Position numbers and translations under genes: made by a program
Assembly: GCA_025766275.1 (NCBI GenBank)
Contig: JAFKAC010000098.1
Location: 62,001-126,000 of the forward strand
Source: Lactarius indigo
Taxonomy: Eukaryota; Basidiomycota; Agaricomycetes; Russulales; Russulaceae
Length of the DNA: 64,000 nucleotides
Direction of reading: 5' to 3'
Shown: piece after piece, positions 43,823 to 52,558 of the stretch
Layout of the letters: the number at the start of each line of letters is the position of its first letter
How positions within the stretch are numbered: position 1 is the stretch's first letter
The notes under the pieces: model-generated
Told to the model about the DNA's origin: nothing
Database searches by the model: none
Seen by the model: the letters and a program-made list of their open reading frames with translations, nothing else

Positions 43823-46800
43823 CCTTTTTAGCGTTGTGCTATTCCACAAGCACTAGTGTTCTTTGGTTGAGGGGCAGAGGGGTTGTCTTTGTGGAATTGT
43901 CGGACAAGGTCTTGGGCGTGGGACATTTGAGAGGCAGGGAGCCAGGAATTCTCGGAGTCGGGATACCCCTTCCACTTGATCAAGTAGAGTACACCTTTCT
44001 TGTTGGGCGATATCTTTGACTGCAGGACCCTTTCAACTTCATAGTGCTCATCTTCCCCTTGGACAATTTCAGGGGGTAGTCGGGTGAAGTTAGGGCCGTG
44101 CATGGTGTTTTCTTTGTACGGGGAGATCAAGGAGTTGTGGAAGACTGGGTGGATTCACCATGTCTTTGGGAGTTGGAGTTTGCAGTTAACTCCCCAGGAG
44201 GATAGGACTTTAAAAGGACCATGGCATCAGGGAGTGAGTTTAGCTTTGGGGTGGGTAGTGTGGATATTAGTCCCTTCCAGCCAGACTAGATCGCCTTCGT
44301 TAAACTTATGCGAGGGTGTGGTTGACTTGGAATTTTTCATTACTTCTGCAGCAACCTTGAGGGCTGCAGTGACTTCAGAGCGGATTCGGTTCAATGTGTT
44401 TAGTCTTTCTTTGGCTGCGGGTATCTTGCTATTGAAGTGGATGAGGGGAATGAACTCCGGATTGTACCCATACCACACTTCAAAGGGTGACTTGTGAGTT
44501 GCACTGTGCTGACATGCATTGTGCGTGAATTCCATGAATGGGATTAAGTCTACCCAATTGTCTTGTTGGAAGTTACAGAAGACACAGAGGTACTGTTCAA
44601 GTTCTTGATTTACGTGTTCGGTTTCTCCATTTGTTTGCAGATGGAAAGCCGTGGATAGGGTGGATTTAACTCCTAATTTGTTCCAGATTTCTTGCATTAC
44701 TTTCAATGCAAACTGAGGGCCTCTGTCAGAAATAACTTGTCAGGGTAGGCCAGTATGTCTCCAGACATTTTCCAGGTAGAGTCGAGCAGTTTCGTCTGCT
44801 GTGATAGTCTTGTTACACGGGGAAATGACTACTGCTTTGCTGAGTCGATCAACAACTACGAACAACAAGTCGTGGTTGTGGGAAGAGGGGAGGTCGGTGA
44901 TAAAATCCATTGTAATGGTTCCCCAGATTTCTTTAGGAATAGTGTTAGGTTGCAGAGGTACTTGGGTTCGTGGTTTGATTTTCGTGGATTGGCAGGTGGC
45001 ACATCCATCAACGTATTCTTTGACAAATGTTGACATTCCTGGCCACCAAAAGTCTCGGGAAAGGAGTTCATAGGTTTTCCATCGCCCTGGGTGTCCTGTG
45101 GCGATGTGGTCATGATACTGAGTTACAATGTCTCTTTGTAAGTTGTCATCTTTGGGTACATAGATTTGTCCTCGGAATAAGATGACTCCATCTTCTAAGT
45201 TCCACTCTTCTAGCCCCTTGGTTAAGGAACGGGGGCCATTCTTCAAGAGGGTTTCTAGGGCTGTGCTGACTTCTTTGTCATAGGTGTGTGTGTCTCGGAT
45301 GCGTTGTTGAAGAGTATTATTGCCGTGAATGGTAACTGCAGTTCTTTGTACTGCATTGACCGAGAAAAATTTGGTATCCAGGAGCACTCACTTTTCATCT
45401 TCATCCGCTATCCCCTTTTTATGATCTGGACGCTAGGACAGTGCATCAGACTTGTTCTGAACACCAGGCTTGTGGATGATGATGAACTGGAAACGAGAGA
45501 GGAAAAGCGCCCACTGTGCTTGTTGATGGGAAAGTTTCTGCTTCATCATGAAGTAGGCCAGGTTGTTGTGGTCGGACCAGATTTCAGTGGAATCACTACA
45601 TCCCTCGAGGTAGTGTCAGAAGGCATGAAGGGCATGAATAATGGCCAAAAGTTCCTTATTGCAAATCTCGTAGTGACGTTCGGCAGGGAGGAGAGATTTC
45701 GACAGAAAGGCAATGGGGTGCCATTGGTGCAGGGCATCAGGTTGTTCAAGGACTGCGCCTATGGCGAAGTCGCTGGCATCGGTGATGAGTCGGAAGGGCT
45801 TGGAGTGGTCAGGAAGGGCCAGGACAGGAGCTTCCGTGAAGCATTTGATCAGGGTGCGGAAAGTGTTTTCCGCTGCAGTACCCCAAGAAAAAGGTACGTC
45901 TTTCTTGGTTAGATCGAAGAGGGGTCGGGTGATAGTGGAATAGTCTTTGATAAATCGCCGGTAAAAGTTACAGAAGCCTAGGAAGGCTTGGACTTGCTTA
46001 ACTGTGTGTGGAGTTGGCCACTTGGTAATCCCAGCAACCTTTGCAGGATCCATGGAAACTTGGCCATTGGAAATAACAATGCCAAGGTATTCAACAGAGG
46101 TTTGTGCAAACATGCACTTCTCAGGTTTCAGATAGAGGTCATGACGTTCCAGCCGTTGAAGCACGTCGTGTGTCAATGCTGTGAGGGAGGAAATATCTTC
46201 TGTGAAGATGAGAATGTCATCCAGGTAGACTACCACGTGTCCACCGTCGATCAGAGACTTGAAAACTTGGTTCATGAACGTTTGAAATGTTGCTGGGGCG
46301 TTGCAGAGACTGAATGTCATTACAGTCGGCTCAAAAAGACCTAGGGAGGTTTTGAAGGCTGCCTTGTACTCATCGCCTTCACAGATACAGATATTGTTGT
46401 ACCCCCAATGAATATCCAACTTGGTAAAATAACGTGCATTGTGAAGTTTGTCGATTAACTCGGGAATGAGGGGTAGGGGCACCATGTTCTTAATCGTTAT
46501 GTCATTCAGGGCCCAGTAATCCTGTACTGGTCAGAGCTTTCCATCCTTCTTGTCCACAAAGAAGAAGGGGGAGGCCATGGGGGACTTGGATGGTCGGATG
46601 TAACCCTTTCGCAGGTGCTCGGAAATGTACTCCTTGAGTGCATCAGCCTCTTTAGGCGTGAGTCAGTAGATGCCGCAGTTCTTCATAGCGGCTCCAGGTT
46701 TCAGATCAATTGCGTGATCCCAGGGTTGATGTTCAGGTAGTCAGTGAGAGGCATTCTCACTGAAGACTCAGGTGTAACATTGGAAATGGCTTGGAATGTG

Positions 46801-47205
46801 CTCAGAGGAAGGTATAGGTGCGGTCTTCGCAGCTATCTTGGTACTTGTAGTGATTTTTGCTCAGATTGCAAGGTGATCGTACTTGCAGAAACTGTGACTC
46901 CACAGCCAGGGTTCATAGGCTTCTTGGGTGAACACACGTTCAACAGGTTCCATCTCTTTGATAGTTGGGAGGCAAGCTCTTGTTGCGTCTTCAGGTCCTA
47001 GCTCTAGGATGTTTATTGTAGTATTCCTCGTTTGAGGGACTTGGGAAGAAATAACAACACTTGTTGTTGACAGAGTACAGGTTTTTGGGCATCTTGTGAA
47101 TGCTATCTTGGGTTGATGCCAATCGATTTCTGGGTTATGTGCTTGGAGCCAATCCGTTCCTAGGATTATATTGTGCTCTCCAAGGGTGGTGGCATATAGC
47201 TCTAC
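43823..47205 (-). pseudogene. pol: Gypsy C pol
   Basis: Co-linear with D Pol at the protein level (for example TVELYATTLGEHNIILGTDWL, LIDGGHVVVYLDDILIF, NHIATGHPG-like, chromodomain YEVERVLQSK). In-frame TGA codons at 46663-46665, 46531-46533, 44740-44742 and 44155-44157 each stand where D has CGA (YRLT, LRPV, PRQV, WRIH). A further TAG interrupts LS*RPDH near 45433. Inactive. Confidence 0.9.
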
Positions 47206-47884
47206 TGTCACGAACCTATAAACCTGGTCGTGACTCAAGGCGCTTAGGACCGGTCCGGATCGGTCCGGGCTTATGTCATCAACTTCCTAAAGGGGAAATC
47301 CGAATCGGAGTTTGAACTCTGTTCTCAAACGATCACGTGATCTGTCACGTGATCTGTCACGTTTTTCAAGCCACGTGTTGTGTACACGTGTACTTATCAA
47401 CAGTTGATTGTTGATCAATCAACGAAGATAATCACCCAAGTCACCACCCCTCGGGGAATCCCGCATTGACTGCGGAATCACGCCATTCTGACGCAAGATT
47501 GCGCCATCGACTGCGGCGCAGTCGTTCTATGTTTAAACCTCTTCTGATTGGACTCTATTGTTAGATGTCTCTAGAATATTCCTTTGCGCAGTACTGCGCA
47601 GCACCCGTGGACAGGCCCTAAGCCTGCCCTAAACCTACGCACAGACCACCCCCTGTAGTATATAAGCTAGCGCAATCTATCGGACAGTCCCTCAGACTGT
47701 CCACTTGTGACATCTTCCCTCTTGCCTCTCAGCTCCTTCGAGTGCCCCACCTTGTGTGCGCCACTATCCTCTTTGAGCCAAGTCGCCTCTTCTTTGCCCC
47801 CTTCGACGCCCTCTCCGTCTCTATCTCGCCCGCCGTCGTCTTCCGTCGCACCCCTCGCTGTCGAGTGACAGTGAGTTCTTCACA
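47206..47884 (+). repeat. 5' LTR of gypsy D (679 bp)
   Basis: TATATAAG at 47659-47666. A strong hairpin with 8-bp arms GGACAGTC (47682-47689) and GACTGTCC (47695-47702) lies at the expected RNA 5' end. A GTGAGT splice donor sits 14 nt from the LTR end (47871). Confidence 0.92.
47659..47702 (+). promoter_or_regulatory. TATA box and 5'-end hairpin of gypsy D RNA
   Basis: TATATAAG then, about 16 nt on, a perfect 8-bp stem with a 5-nt loop CCTCA. The 3' arm and next base (AGACTGTCCA, 47694-47703) are complementary to the primer site, so the RNA can either fold on itself or pair to prime. Confidence 0.7.
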
Positions 47885-47926
47885 CTTGGACAGTCTCTCC
47901 AATAGACTGACCTCGGGCTTCCCCAG
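47871..47926 (+). other. Predicted intron spanning the LTR/internal boundary of D
   Basis: GTGAGT donor inside the LTR, ACTGAC branch-like site and CCCCAG acceptor; 56 nt, the usual length here. Joining A (47870) to TGACTGAC creates an ATG in frame with the 420-codon ORF that follows. Confidence 0.55.
47887..47896 (+). promoter_or_regulatory. Primer-binding site of gypsy D, self-priming type
   Basis: TGGACAGTCT starts 2 nt after the LTR, the classic spacing. It is the exact complement of AGACTGTCCA at 47694-47703 near the RNA 5' end. Confidence 0.78.
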
Positions 47927-49188
47927 TGACTGACTACAACTACGAGTACGACTTCTCGCAGTACGGTCAGTGGGACGGAGACTCTGCTAGCTACCAGTCA
48001 GAATTCGACAACCAAGGTAGCCCCCTCGACTTTTCTCGTACCTCCCCTGTTCCCTCCACCTCCGCTGTCCGCCTTGACAGCCTCCGCTTCACCGCCCCCT
48101 ACACCCCCGCCACCTTCGGTGGTAACGAGCCCCCCGCCCCTATTGCCCTTGTTCGGGACGCAACCCCCGAACTAGTCTACCCCTACGCTCCGGCCGAGGA
48201 AGCCACCCCTCGTCCTTCCCCTCGTCCCCTGTCCCCCAGTGTCGCCCAGTTCTACGAAGAGGTCCTCGAGATCATCGACCTCAACGGGAACCTTGTCCCC
48301 TTGTCCCCTGAACCCCGCGCCGAGTCTGCGCCTCCCCTCCGAGTCCCGACCCCCCGCCCTCCTATTTCCCTTCGTGGCTCTCCTTCGCCACCTCCTGTTC
48401 TTCCTCCGACTCCTCGTCGCTCTCCGTCTCCTATTCCGATCCCCTCCCGCCTTGCAACCCCCGACTCGCCGATTGACTACGAGCGAGTAGCCGAACAAGG
48501 CCCCGTCTTCCCTCCGGCCCCTCACCCCGAACAAGAGAACCTTCCTCCCCTCGGTCCCACCGCCTACCAGGCCCCCCCCTGCCTCCTTTCCCAAGGAGAA
48601 CACCCCCACCAATACATCGCCGTCGTCACCCCCCAAGGAGAATCTTGGCGGCCCGCCTCCACGACACTCCGGGAACTGATCTCTAAAGTTCCCCTCGCCA
48701 CCTCACTCGCTAATTTCCCCCCGGTCTTCCCTTCTGTTACCCCCTTCCGTCTTCTTCCCCCTCACGTCTACACCCTTTTCCCGCGCGTTGTTGACCCCGC
48801 TCAACACCCCGACTTCCCTCCTCTGTACATCTGTTCCAAGGCCATCTACGACCTTCCTTCCCCCGACACCCCCCTTGGGACTATCCGATACGACTTTAGG
48901 GAAGGTCTGCGACGCGCCTTCGCCCCCCTTGCTAACATACATAGGGCAGGGTACATTGACTCTCTAGTAACCCTAGAGATCCAGGACTTCTTGGACGGGA
49001 GGATTGTGACCACTTACGGACACTTACGTTTTGCTTTTGACGGACAAATCTACGCTTACCACCAGGCCTATTTCTTTGAGGACTTGGTTCGTTCTGCCCC
49101 TCACCTTCTTGCTTACTGTCTTTCGCCTCGTATTCCTGCCGACCCATTTAGTTTCATTTCCACTTTCCCCGACAACCAGCCACTTTAG
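47926..49188 (+). CDS. Gypsy D leader ORF 1, Met-free, Pro-rich
   Basis: Open for about 420 codons without a single Met. The N-terminus is acidic and aromatic (TDYNYEYDFSQYGQW); the middle is Pro/Ser-rich with SPSP and PPVLPP runs; the C-terminal half looks globular (FPPLYICSKAIYDLPS, GTIRYDFREGLRRAF, GYIDSLVTLEIQDFLDG, GQIYAYHQAYFFEDLV). No ATG exists in any frame; translation would need the splice-made ATG (47870 joined to 47927) or a non-AUG start such as the in-place GTG. It ends in TAG 49186-49188, located in the loop of a CCACTT/AAGTGG hairpin. No known domain. It precedes gag, where gypsies normally have little coding. Confidence 0.6.
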   Translation: MTDYNYEYDFSQYGQWDGDSASYQSEFDNQGSPLDFSRTSPVPSTSAVRLDSLRFTAPYTPATFGGNEPPAPIALVRDATPELVYPYAPAEEATPRPSPRPLSPSVAQFYEEVLEIIDLNGNLVPLSPEPRAESAPPLRVPTPRPPISLRGSPSPPPVLPPTPRRSPSPIPIPSRLATPDSPIDYERVAEQGPVFPPAPHPEQENLPPLGPTAYQAPPCLLSQGEHPHQYIAVVTPQGESWRPASTTLRELISKVPLATSLANFPPVFPSVTPFRLLPPHVYTLFPRVVDPAQHPDFPPLYICSKAIYDLPSPDTPLGTIRYDFREGLRRAFAPLANIHRAGYIDSLVTLEIQDFLDGRIVTTYGHLRFAFDGQIYAYHQAYFFEDLVRSAPHLLAYCLSPRIPADPFSFISTFPDNQPL

Positions 49189-49296
49189 ATAAGTGGTTAT
49201 ATATTTGCCTTGTCTTGAAACGAGTGTTTTAAGTGCAACGCAAAGTAAGTAAGTGTTTACTTATTTGAGTCTTGGACTTAAATCGAGTGATTTAAG
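49180..49296 (+). promoter_or_regulatory. Cluster of four hairpins between leader ORFs 1 and 2
   Basis: Stems: 49180-49196 (CCACTT/AAGTGG, stop codon in loop); 49214-49233 (CTTGAAAC/GTTTTAAG, loop GAGT, one G-U); 49243-49266 (AAGTAAGTAA/TTACTTATTT, loop GTGT, one G-U); 49277-49296 (CTTAAATC/GATTTAAG, loop GAGT). The third covers a GTAAGT donor at 49245 and the fourth ends exactly at the AAG acceptor at 49296. Confidence 0.7.
49245..49296 (+). other. Predicted 52-nt intron creating the ATG of leader ORF 2
   Basis: GTAAGT donor, TTTAAG acceptor. Joining A (49244) to TGCCGCC gives ATG in frame with the following Met-free ORF, whose unspliced frame has TAA directly upstream. Confidence 0.45.
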
Positions 49297-50279
49297 TGCC
49301 GCCTTCTACTCCATTTACCTTCAACTTACCTGAAGAACAAAGGCTCGCACGAGCCCGAGTTAACTTCGAGTCCCACAGGCAGCGGCAACTTGACCGCTAC
49401 TACCCCGTCACTTCCACTTACGACCTCATCGACAACCCCCGTCTTGACTGTTGGACAGAACCCCCTACCGCCTTACGTACCCTTATCGACCTCTTTGACT
49501 TTGGAGAAGTCATCCCCGAAAGGGTTTACCACGAATTTATTGACGATCTTTCTGAAGTCGTCAAGGCTGCCGACGAGCAACTCCTTTATTGGCATCTTTC
49601 GAACTCCGTCTCTGCCACCAACCATCCAACAGACCAACTCCTAGTGTGGACCAAAAGCGACTATCTTTGGTTTGTCCACGTTCCCCCTCGTCGTGACCAC
49701 TACGTCCGGCAACTCGAAGACGGCTTCTCTCTTCACTTTGTCGACTGACTCCGCCTCACATACCAGGAAATACAGATTTCCTTTCAAGAAATTCGAGTGG
49801 TCATTCACCCCGACTCCGCTCCCCGTCTAGTCATCTCCGATAGTTCGGAACTCACTTACTCCTTCGCCACCTCTGTGTGGGAAACCACCTTGTCAAACCC
49901 CGACCGGAACCTTGTCAACCCTAGCATCTGGCACTATCCCCCTTCGACCTCTGACGACCCTGAACTAGTGTCAATTCTCAACGCCAGAGAAACTTTCCGG
50001 ACTCCGCCTTTACTCCGCCGAATTACAGATCGGCTTCCCCCTAGTTCCCCTGAGACTGAAGACGAATCTTCAGACTCCGACATCTCCCTACATAACGGAG
50101 ATACTAACCAGCCGCCTAGTCCAAACGACGGTTGGGGACCAACTCTGACCTCAGGCCCCTGTTGGTGCTCTCAAGAAGTCTGTACCTGCGGCTATCGTCC
50201 CGACACCCCCCCGACACCCCCCAACGTAGTATTGTGGTCCCCTGGAGTTAACTATCTACCTTATAGAAGAAGAGAATAG
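49297..50279 (+). CDS. Gypsy D leader ORFs 2 and 3, one frame separated by a single TGA
   Basis: About 150 codons (PPSTPFTFNLPEEQRLARA...DYLWFVHVPPRRDHYVRQ) end at TGA 49746-49748. The same frame continues open through LRLTYQEIQISFQEIR into about 175 more codons (LVISDSSELTYSFATSVWE, ETEDESSDSDISLHNGD, a Cys pair WCSQEVCTCGYR) to TAG 50277-50279. There is no Met anywhere. A perfect 7-bp hairpin (AGGAAAT/ATTTCCT, 49765-49782) starts 17 nt after the TGA and the base after it is C, a context seen in leaky stops. It could equally be a nonsense mutation. No known domain. Confidence 0.5.
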
Positions 50280-50329
50280 ATAGTATAAATTGTCGAGATA
50301 AATTTTACGAGTGTAAAATTTGACAATTT
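50251..50329 (+). promoter_or_regulatory. Nested hairpins between leader ORFs 3 and 4
   Basis: Arms ACTATCTA (50251-50258) and TAGATAGT (50277-50284, containing the stop). Then an 8-bp outer stem AAATTGTC (50287-50294) / GACAATTT (50322-50329) around a 9-bp inner stem AAATTTTAC (50300-50308) / GTAAAATTT (50313-50321) with loop GAGT. Confidence 0.7.
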
Positions 50330-51011
50330 TCCAAGTCGAACCCTGGATCCAATTCATTGGGCAATCAACCTGGCATCTTCACACGCCGCCCAAAGAAGAA
50401 CTCATCGTCGCTTCCAAGTAGACGATCGGCCCATAGCCTCTACCCCTAGCACCCCTGTAACCCCAAGAAGGGCCCCCCGAGCTCGTCGAGCTACCAACAC
50501 CCAGATCCCCCTTCCGAGTATTAACCAAGCCGGTCCAAGTGAGCCGGTGTACCCCAGTATCCAAGCAACTCCGACTGTGAGGCAGCATTCCACGAGCAGT
50601 GACGAAGCTCAGTATCTCGAGACCCAACCCCGAGAAATCCATTGTCATCTCCCGGAGGCTATCTTAGTAACCAAGAGCTTACCAACCCGAACCCCCCGAG
50701 AACTCGACATGTTCAGAAGGCACTGTTCTCTGTTGTACCAAAACCGGCACGATCTTGAAACCCTGTACTTTTCCCAGCCGCTTACGCGCATAAGCGAGGT
50801 TTCGACAAGCCCCTTGTATTTCCAAGACTTCTTGTGGAGAAGTAAGACAACCCTGACCCACTTTGGTATTTGGGAAGAATACCATTGGATCCGTCGTTCA
50901 CAAAGACCCCATCGTCCGGATAGAGCTATCCTCCTCCCCGCGTACAAAGTCTACTACCCCTGGAACCTGGACAGTTGGACTGTCACCCGTCTCACCAGAA
51001 GAGGTGAATGA
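50289..51011 (+). CDS. Gypsy D leader ORF 4, overlapping the gag start
   Basis: Same frame as leader ORFs 2-3, reopened after TAG...TAA. It reads PIHWAINLASSHAAQRR, an Arg/Pro-rich stretch, PREIHCHLPEAILVTKS, then the first Met of the whole leader (ATG 50709-50711, MFRRHCSLLYQNRHD) and YYPWNLDSWTVTRL. It ends at TGA 51009-51011, which overlaps the gag ATG as ATGA. From the ATG it would be a 100-codon upstream ORF coupled to gag. No domain recognised. Confidence 0.5.
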   Translation: MVEINFTSVKFDNFPSRTLDPIHWAINLASSHAAQRRTHRRFQVDDRPIASTPSTPVTPRRAPRARRATNTQIPLPSINQAGPSEPVYPSIQATPTVRQHSTSSDEAQYLETQPREIHCHLPEAILVTKSLPTRTPRELDMFRRHCSLLYQNRHDLETLYFSQPLTRISEVSTSPLYFQDFLWRSKTTLTHFGIWEEYHWIRRSQRPHRPDRAILLPAYKVYYPWNLDSWTVTRLTRRGE

Positions 51012-52558
51012 ACACACAACGGCCTCTCACACCAGAAGAAAAAGCCCACGTCCCAGTATACTTCTTCGACCCCTATTTTTCTCTCACCGATAACCTCTAC
51101 TACGCCAAGTGGAAAGAAGAAGACATATCCAGCCCTACAGGCAAACACCCGTGGACAGTAGTTGCTACCCAACATCAAATTGTTTTTCAAGACCTTAAAG
51201 AAGCCTTTCCAGGTATCGACAAAGTTCAAGACATAAACTACAACGCCCTACACGCCACCTTCAAGGGAAAGAACGTCCGTTGGAACTTTGTAACCGAACA
51301 GTGGATCTACTTAAACAACAAACCGGTCCACTTCAACACACCTAGCGAATCCGACGATTCGACAAGTGATACGGAAGAAGTATCACAAATCTTAGACACC
51401 ACTACCAAGAAACTCTCAGGTCTACTCTCCCAAGTAACCTCCCGACCCTCGACACCTCAGATCTCCCCTAGTACCCCCGGCCCAAGCCGCTTCCCAGTAA
51501 CAGTTCCACCACAACGACTCCCGTCGCCACCCCTGACTGTTCGAGCCTCTTCCTCAGCACCCCCCTTATCCGTTCCTCCTGTACCCACTGCAATGGCAGC
51601 CCCTGCACCCGCAAAAATTTTAGGCGCAGCGCCAGAGCCCTTTAACGGCAAACCCGACCATGCGGAGGCCTTTTGGAACAACCTGGCCAATTACTTCCAT
51701 CTAAACCAGGATATCTTTAACTCCGACGACAAAAAGGTATCCACTGCCCTTACCTATTTCAAGGTTGGGACCCCAGCAGGAGAATGGGCTCAAGATAGGC
51801 AAAAGAAAGCCTTGAACCCAACCGGAGGGGCAGCAGTATCCTTTGGCACCTGGGCACAGTTCAAAACCGACTTTAATGCACACTTCGTTCCTGGTCACAC
51901 TGCCATGGAATCCACCAACAAAATGTATTCTCTAAAGATGGGGACCCGACCTTTCAACGAATGGTTCCAAGAGTGGTCAACCCATGCTACACGAAGTGGT
52001 GCAAACGAGCAGACCAAGATGTATGCCTTCCGACAAGCTATTCCAACAGCTCTGAATATGAAGCTGCTCGGCGTATCCCCCATCCCTACCACCTTCGACG
52101 CCCTTGTTGAGAAAGCAAGAGAATTCAATCGCGCATATCGAATTTACGCTGGTCACGCCATTAACCAGTTTAACAAGACCCATAAGCCCACCACAGGACG
52201 AGCCGTCCTAGCAGAGGACGATAGCGTTAATGTCAACGCTTCCTCATCTCGTACTACCAAACCAAGGAACAAACTTACCAAGGAAGAGCGAGAGTATCGC
52301 TTCAGGAATAAACTCTGCCTATACTGTGGCAAGCCAGGCCACGTACTTAAAGAATGTCACGCCAAGACGGCAGCCATGAAGGCCAAAGGAAGCCAATCCA
52401 ACAACAACGCCAAAGCGCGCGGCGCTTTTGTTGACGAATCTAGTCAGGAGGAAGCACCTGCTGACCACCCAGCGAACATAGGAGCGATATATCGAGAGAT
52501 ACTCCCTTTTGACCCGGACGCACGTCCGCGTTCGGTGCCTATTAATGAGGATTTTTAG
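51008..52558 (+). CDS. gag: Gypsy D Gag
   Basis: 516 aa from ATG 51008. N-terminal domain (VPVYFFDPYFSLTDNLYYAKW...WTVVATQHQIVFQDLKEAF...WNFVTEQWIYLNNKPVHF), Ser/Asp/Pro linker, capsid-like retrotransposon Gag domain (ILGAAPEPFNGKPDHAEAFW...YFKVGTPAGEWAQD...FGTWAQFKTDFNAHFV...FNEWFQEWSTHATRSG), basic spacer and knuckle CLYCGKPGHVLKEC near residue 438. Builds the particle and packages RNA. The stop TAG (52556-52558) is part of the frameshift site. The ATG is the second in the predicted RNA; an acceptor-like CTCACCAG ends at 50998. Confidence 0.9.
   Translation: MNTQRPLTPEEKAHVPVYFFDPYFSLTDNLYYAKWKEEDISSPTGKHPWTVVATQHQIVFQDLKEAFPGIDKVQDINYNALHATFKGKNVRWNFVTEQWIYLNNKPVHFNTPSESDDSTSDTEEVSQILDTTTKKLSGLLSQVTSRPSTPQISPSTPGPSRFPVTVPPQRLPSPPLTVRASSSAPPLSVPPVPTAMAAPAPAKILGAAPEPFNGKPDHAEAFWNNLANYFHLNQDIFNSDDKKVSTALTYFKVGTPAGEWAQDRQKKALNPTGGAAVSFGTWAQFKTDFNAHFVPGHTAMESTNKMYSLKMGTRPFNEWFQEWSTHATRSGANEQTKMYAFRQAIPTALNMKLLGVSPIPTTFDALVEKAREFNRAYRIYAGHAINQFNKTHKPTTGRAVLAEDDSVNVNASSSRTTKPRNKLTKEEREYRFRNKLCLYCGKPGHVLKECHAKTAAMKAKGSQSNNNAKARGAFVDESSQEEAPADHPANIGAIYREILPFDPDARPRSVPINEDF
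52549..52558 (+). other. Gag-Pol -1 frameshift site of D
   Basis: GGATTTTTAG. Gag reads GAT TTT TAG; pol in the -1 frame reads GGA TTT TTA GGC. The -1 frame is closed by TAA TGA immediately upstream (52543-52548), so the shift must occur in this 10-nt window. The same GGATTTTT run ends gag in A and in its copy at 63580. Confidence 0.75.

Larger units (their letters stand above)
43130..47205 (-). mobile_element. Ty3/gypsy element C, truncated and decayed sister of D
   Basis: 3' LTR at 43130-43816 (TGTGATAACTC...GGTTCGTGACA on +), then Pol read leftward from protease to chromodomain. Gag, primer site and 5' LTR are missing: the protease codons (VELYATTLGEH) abut the first base of D's 5' LTR. 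No target duplication could be assigned. Confidence 0.88.

Noticed and set aside
48172..48636. Gly/Arg-rich antisense frame opposite leader ORF 1 of gypsy D
   Set aside because: Reverse complement of Pro/Ser codons; no splice structure or conservation argument.
49797..49799. GTG as the natural start of leader ORF 3
   Set aside because: The frame is open upstream to the single TGA of ORF 2, so ORF 3 is more simply a continuation of ORF 2.
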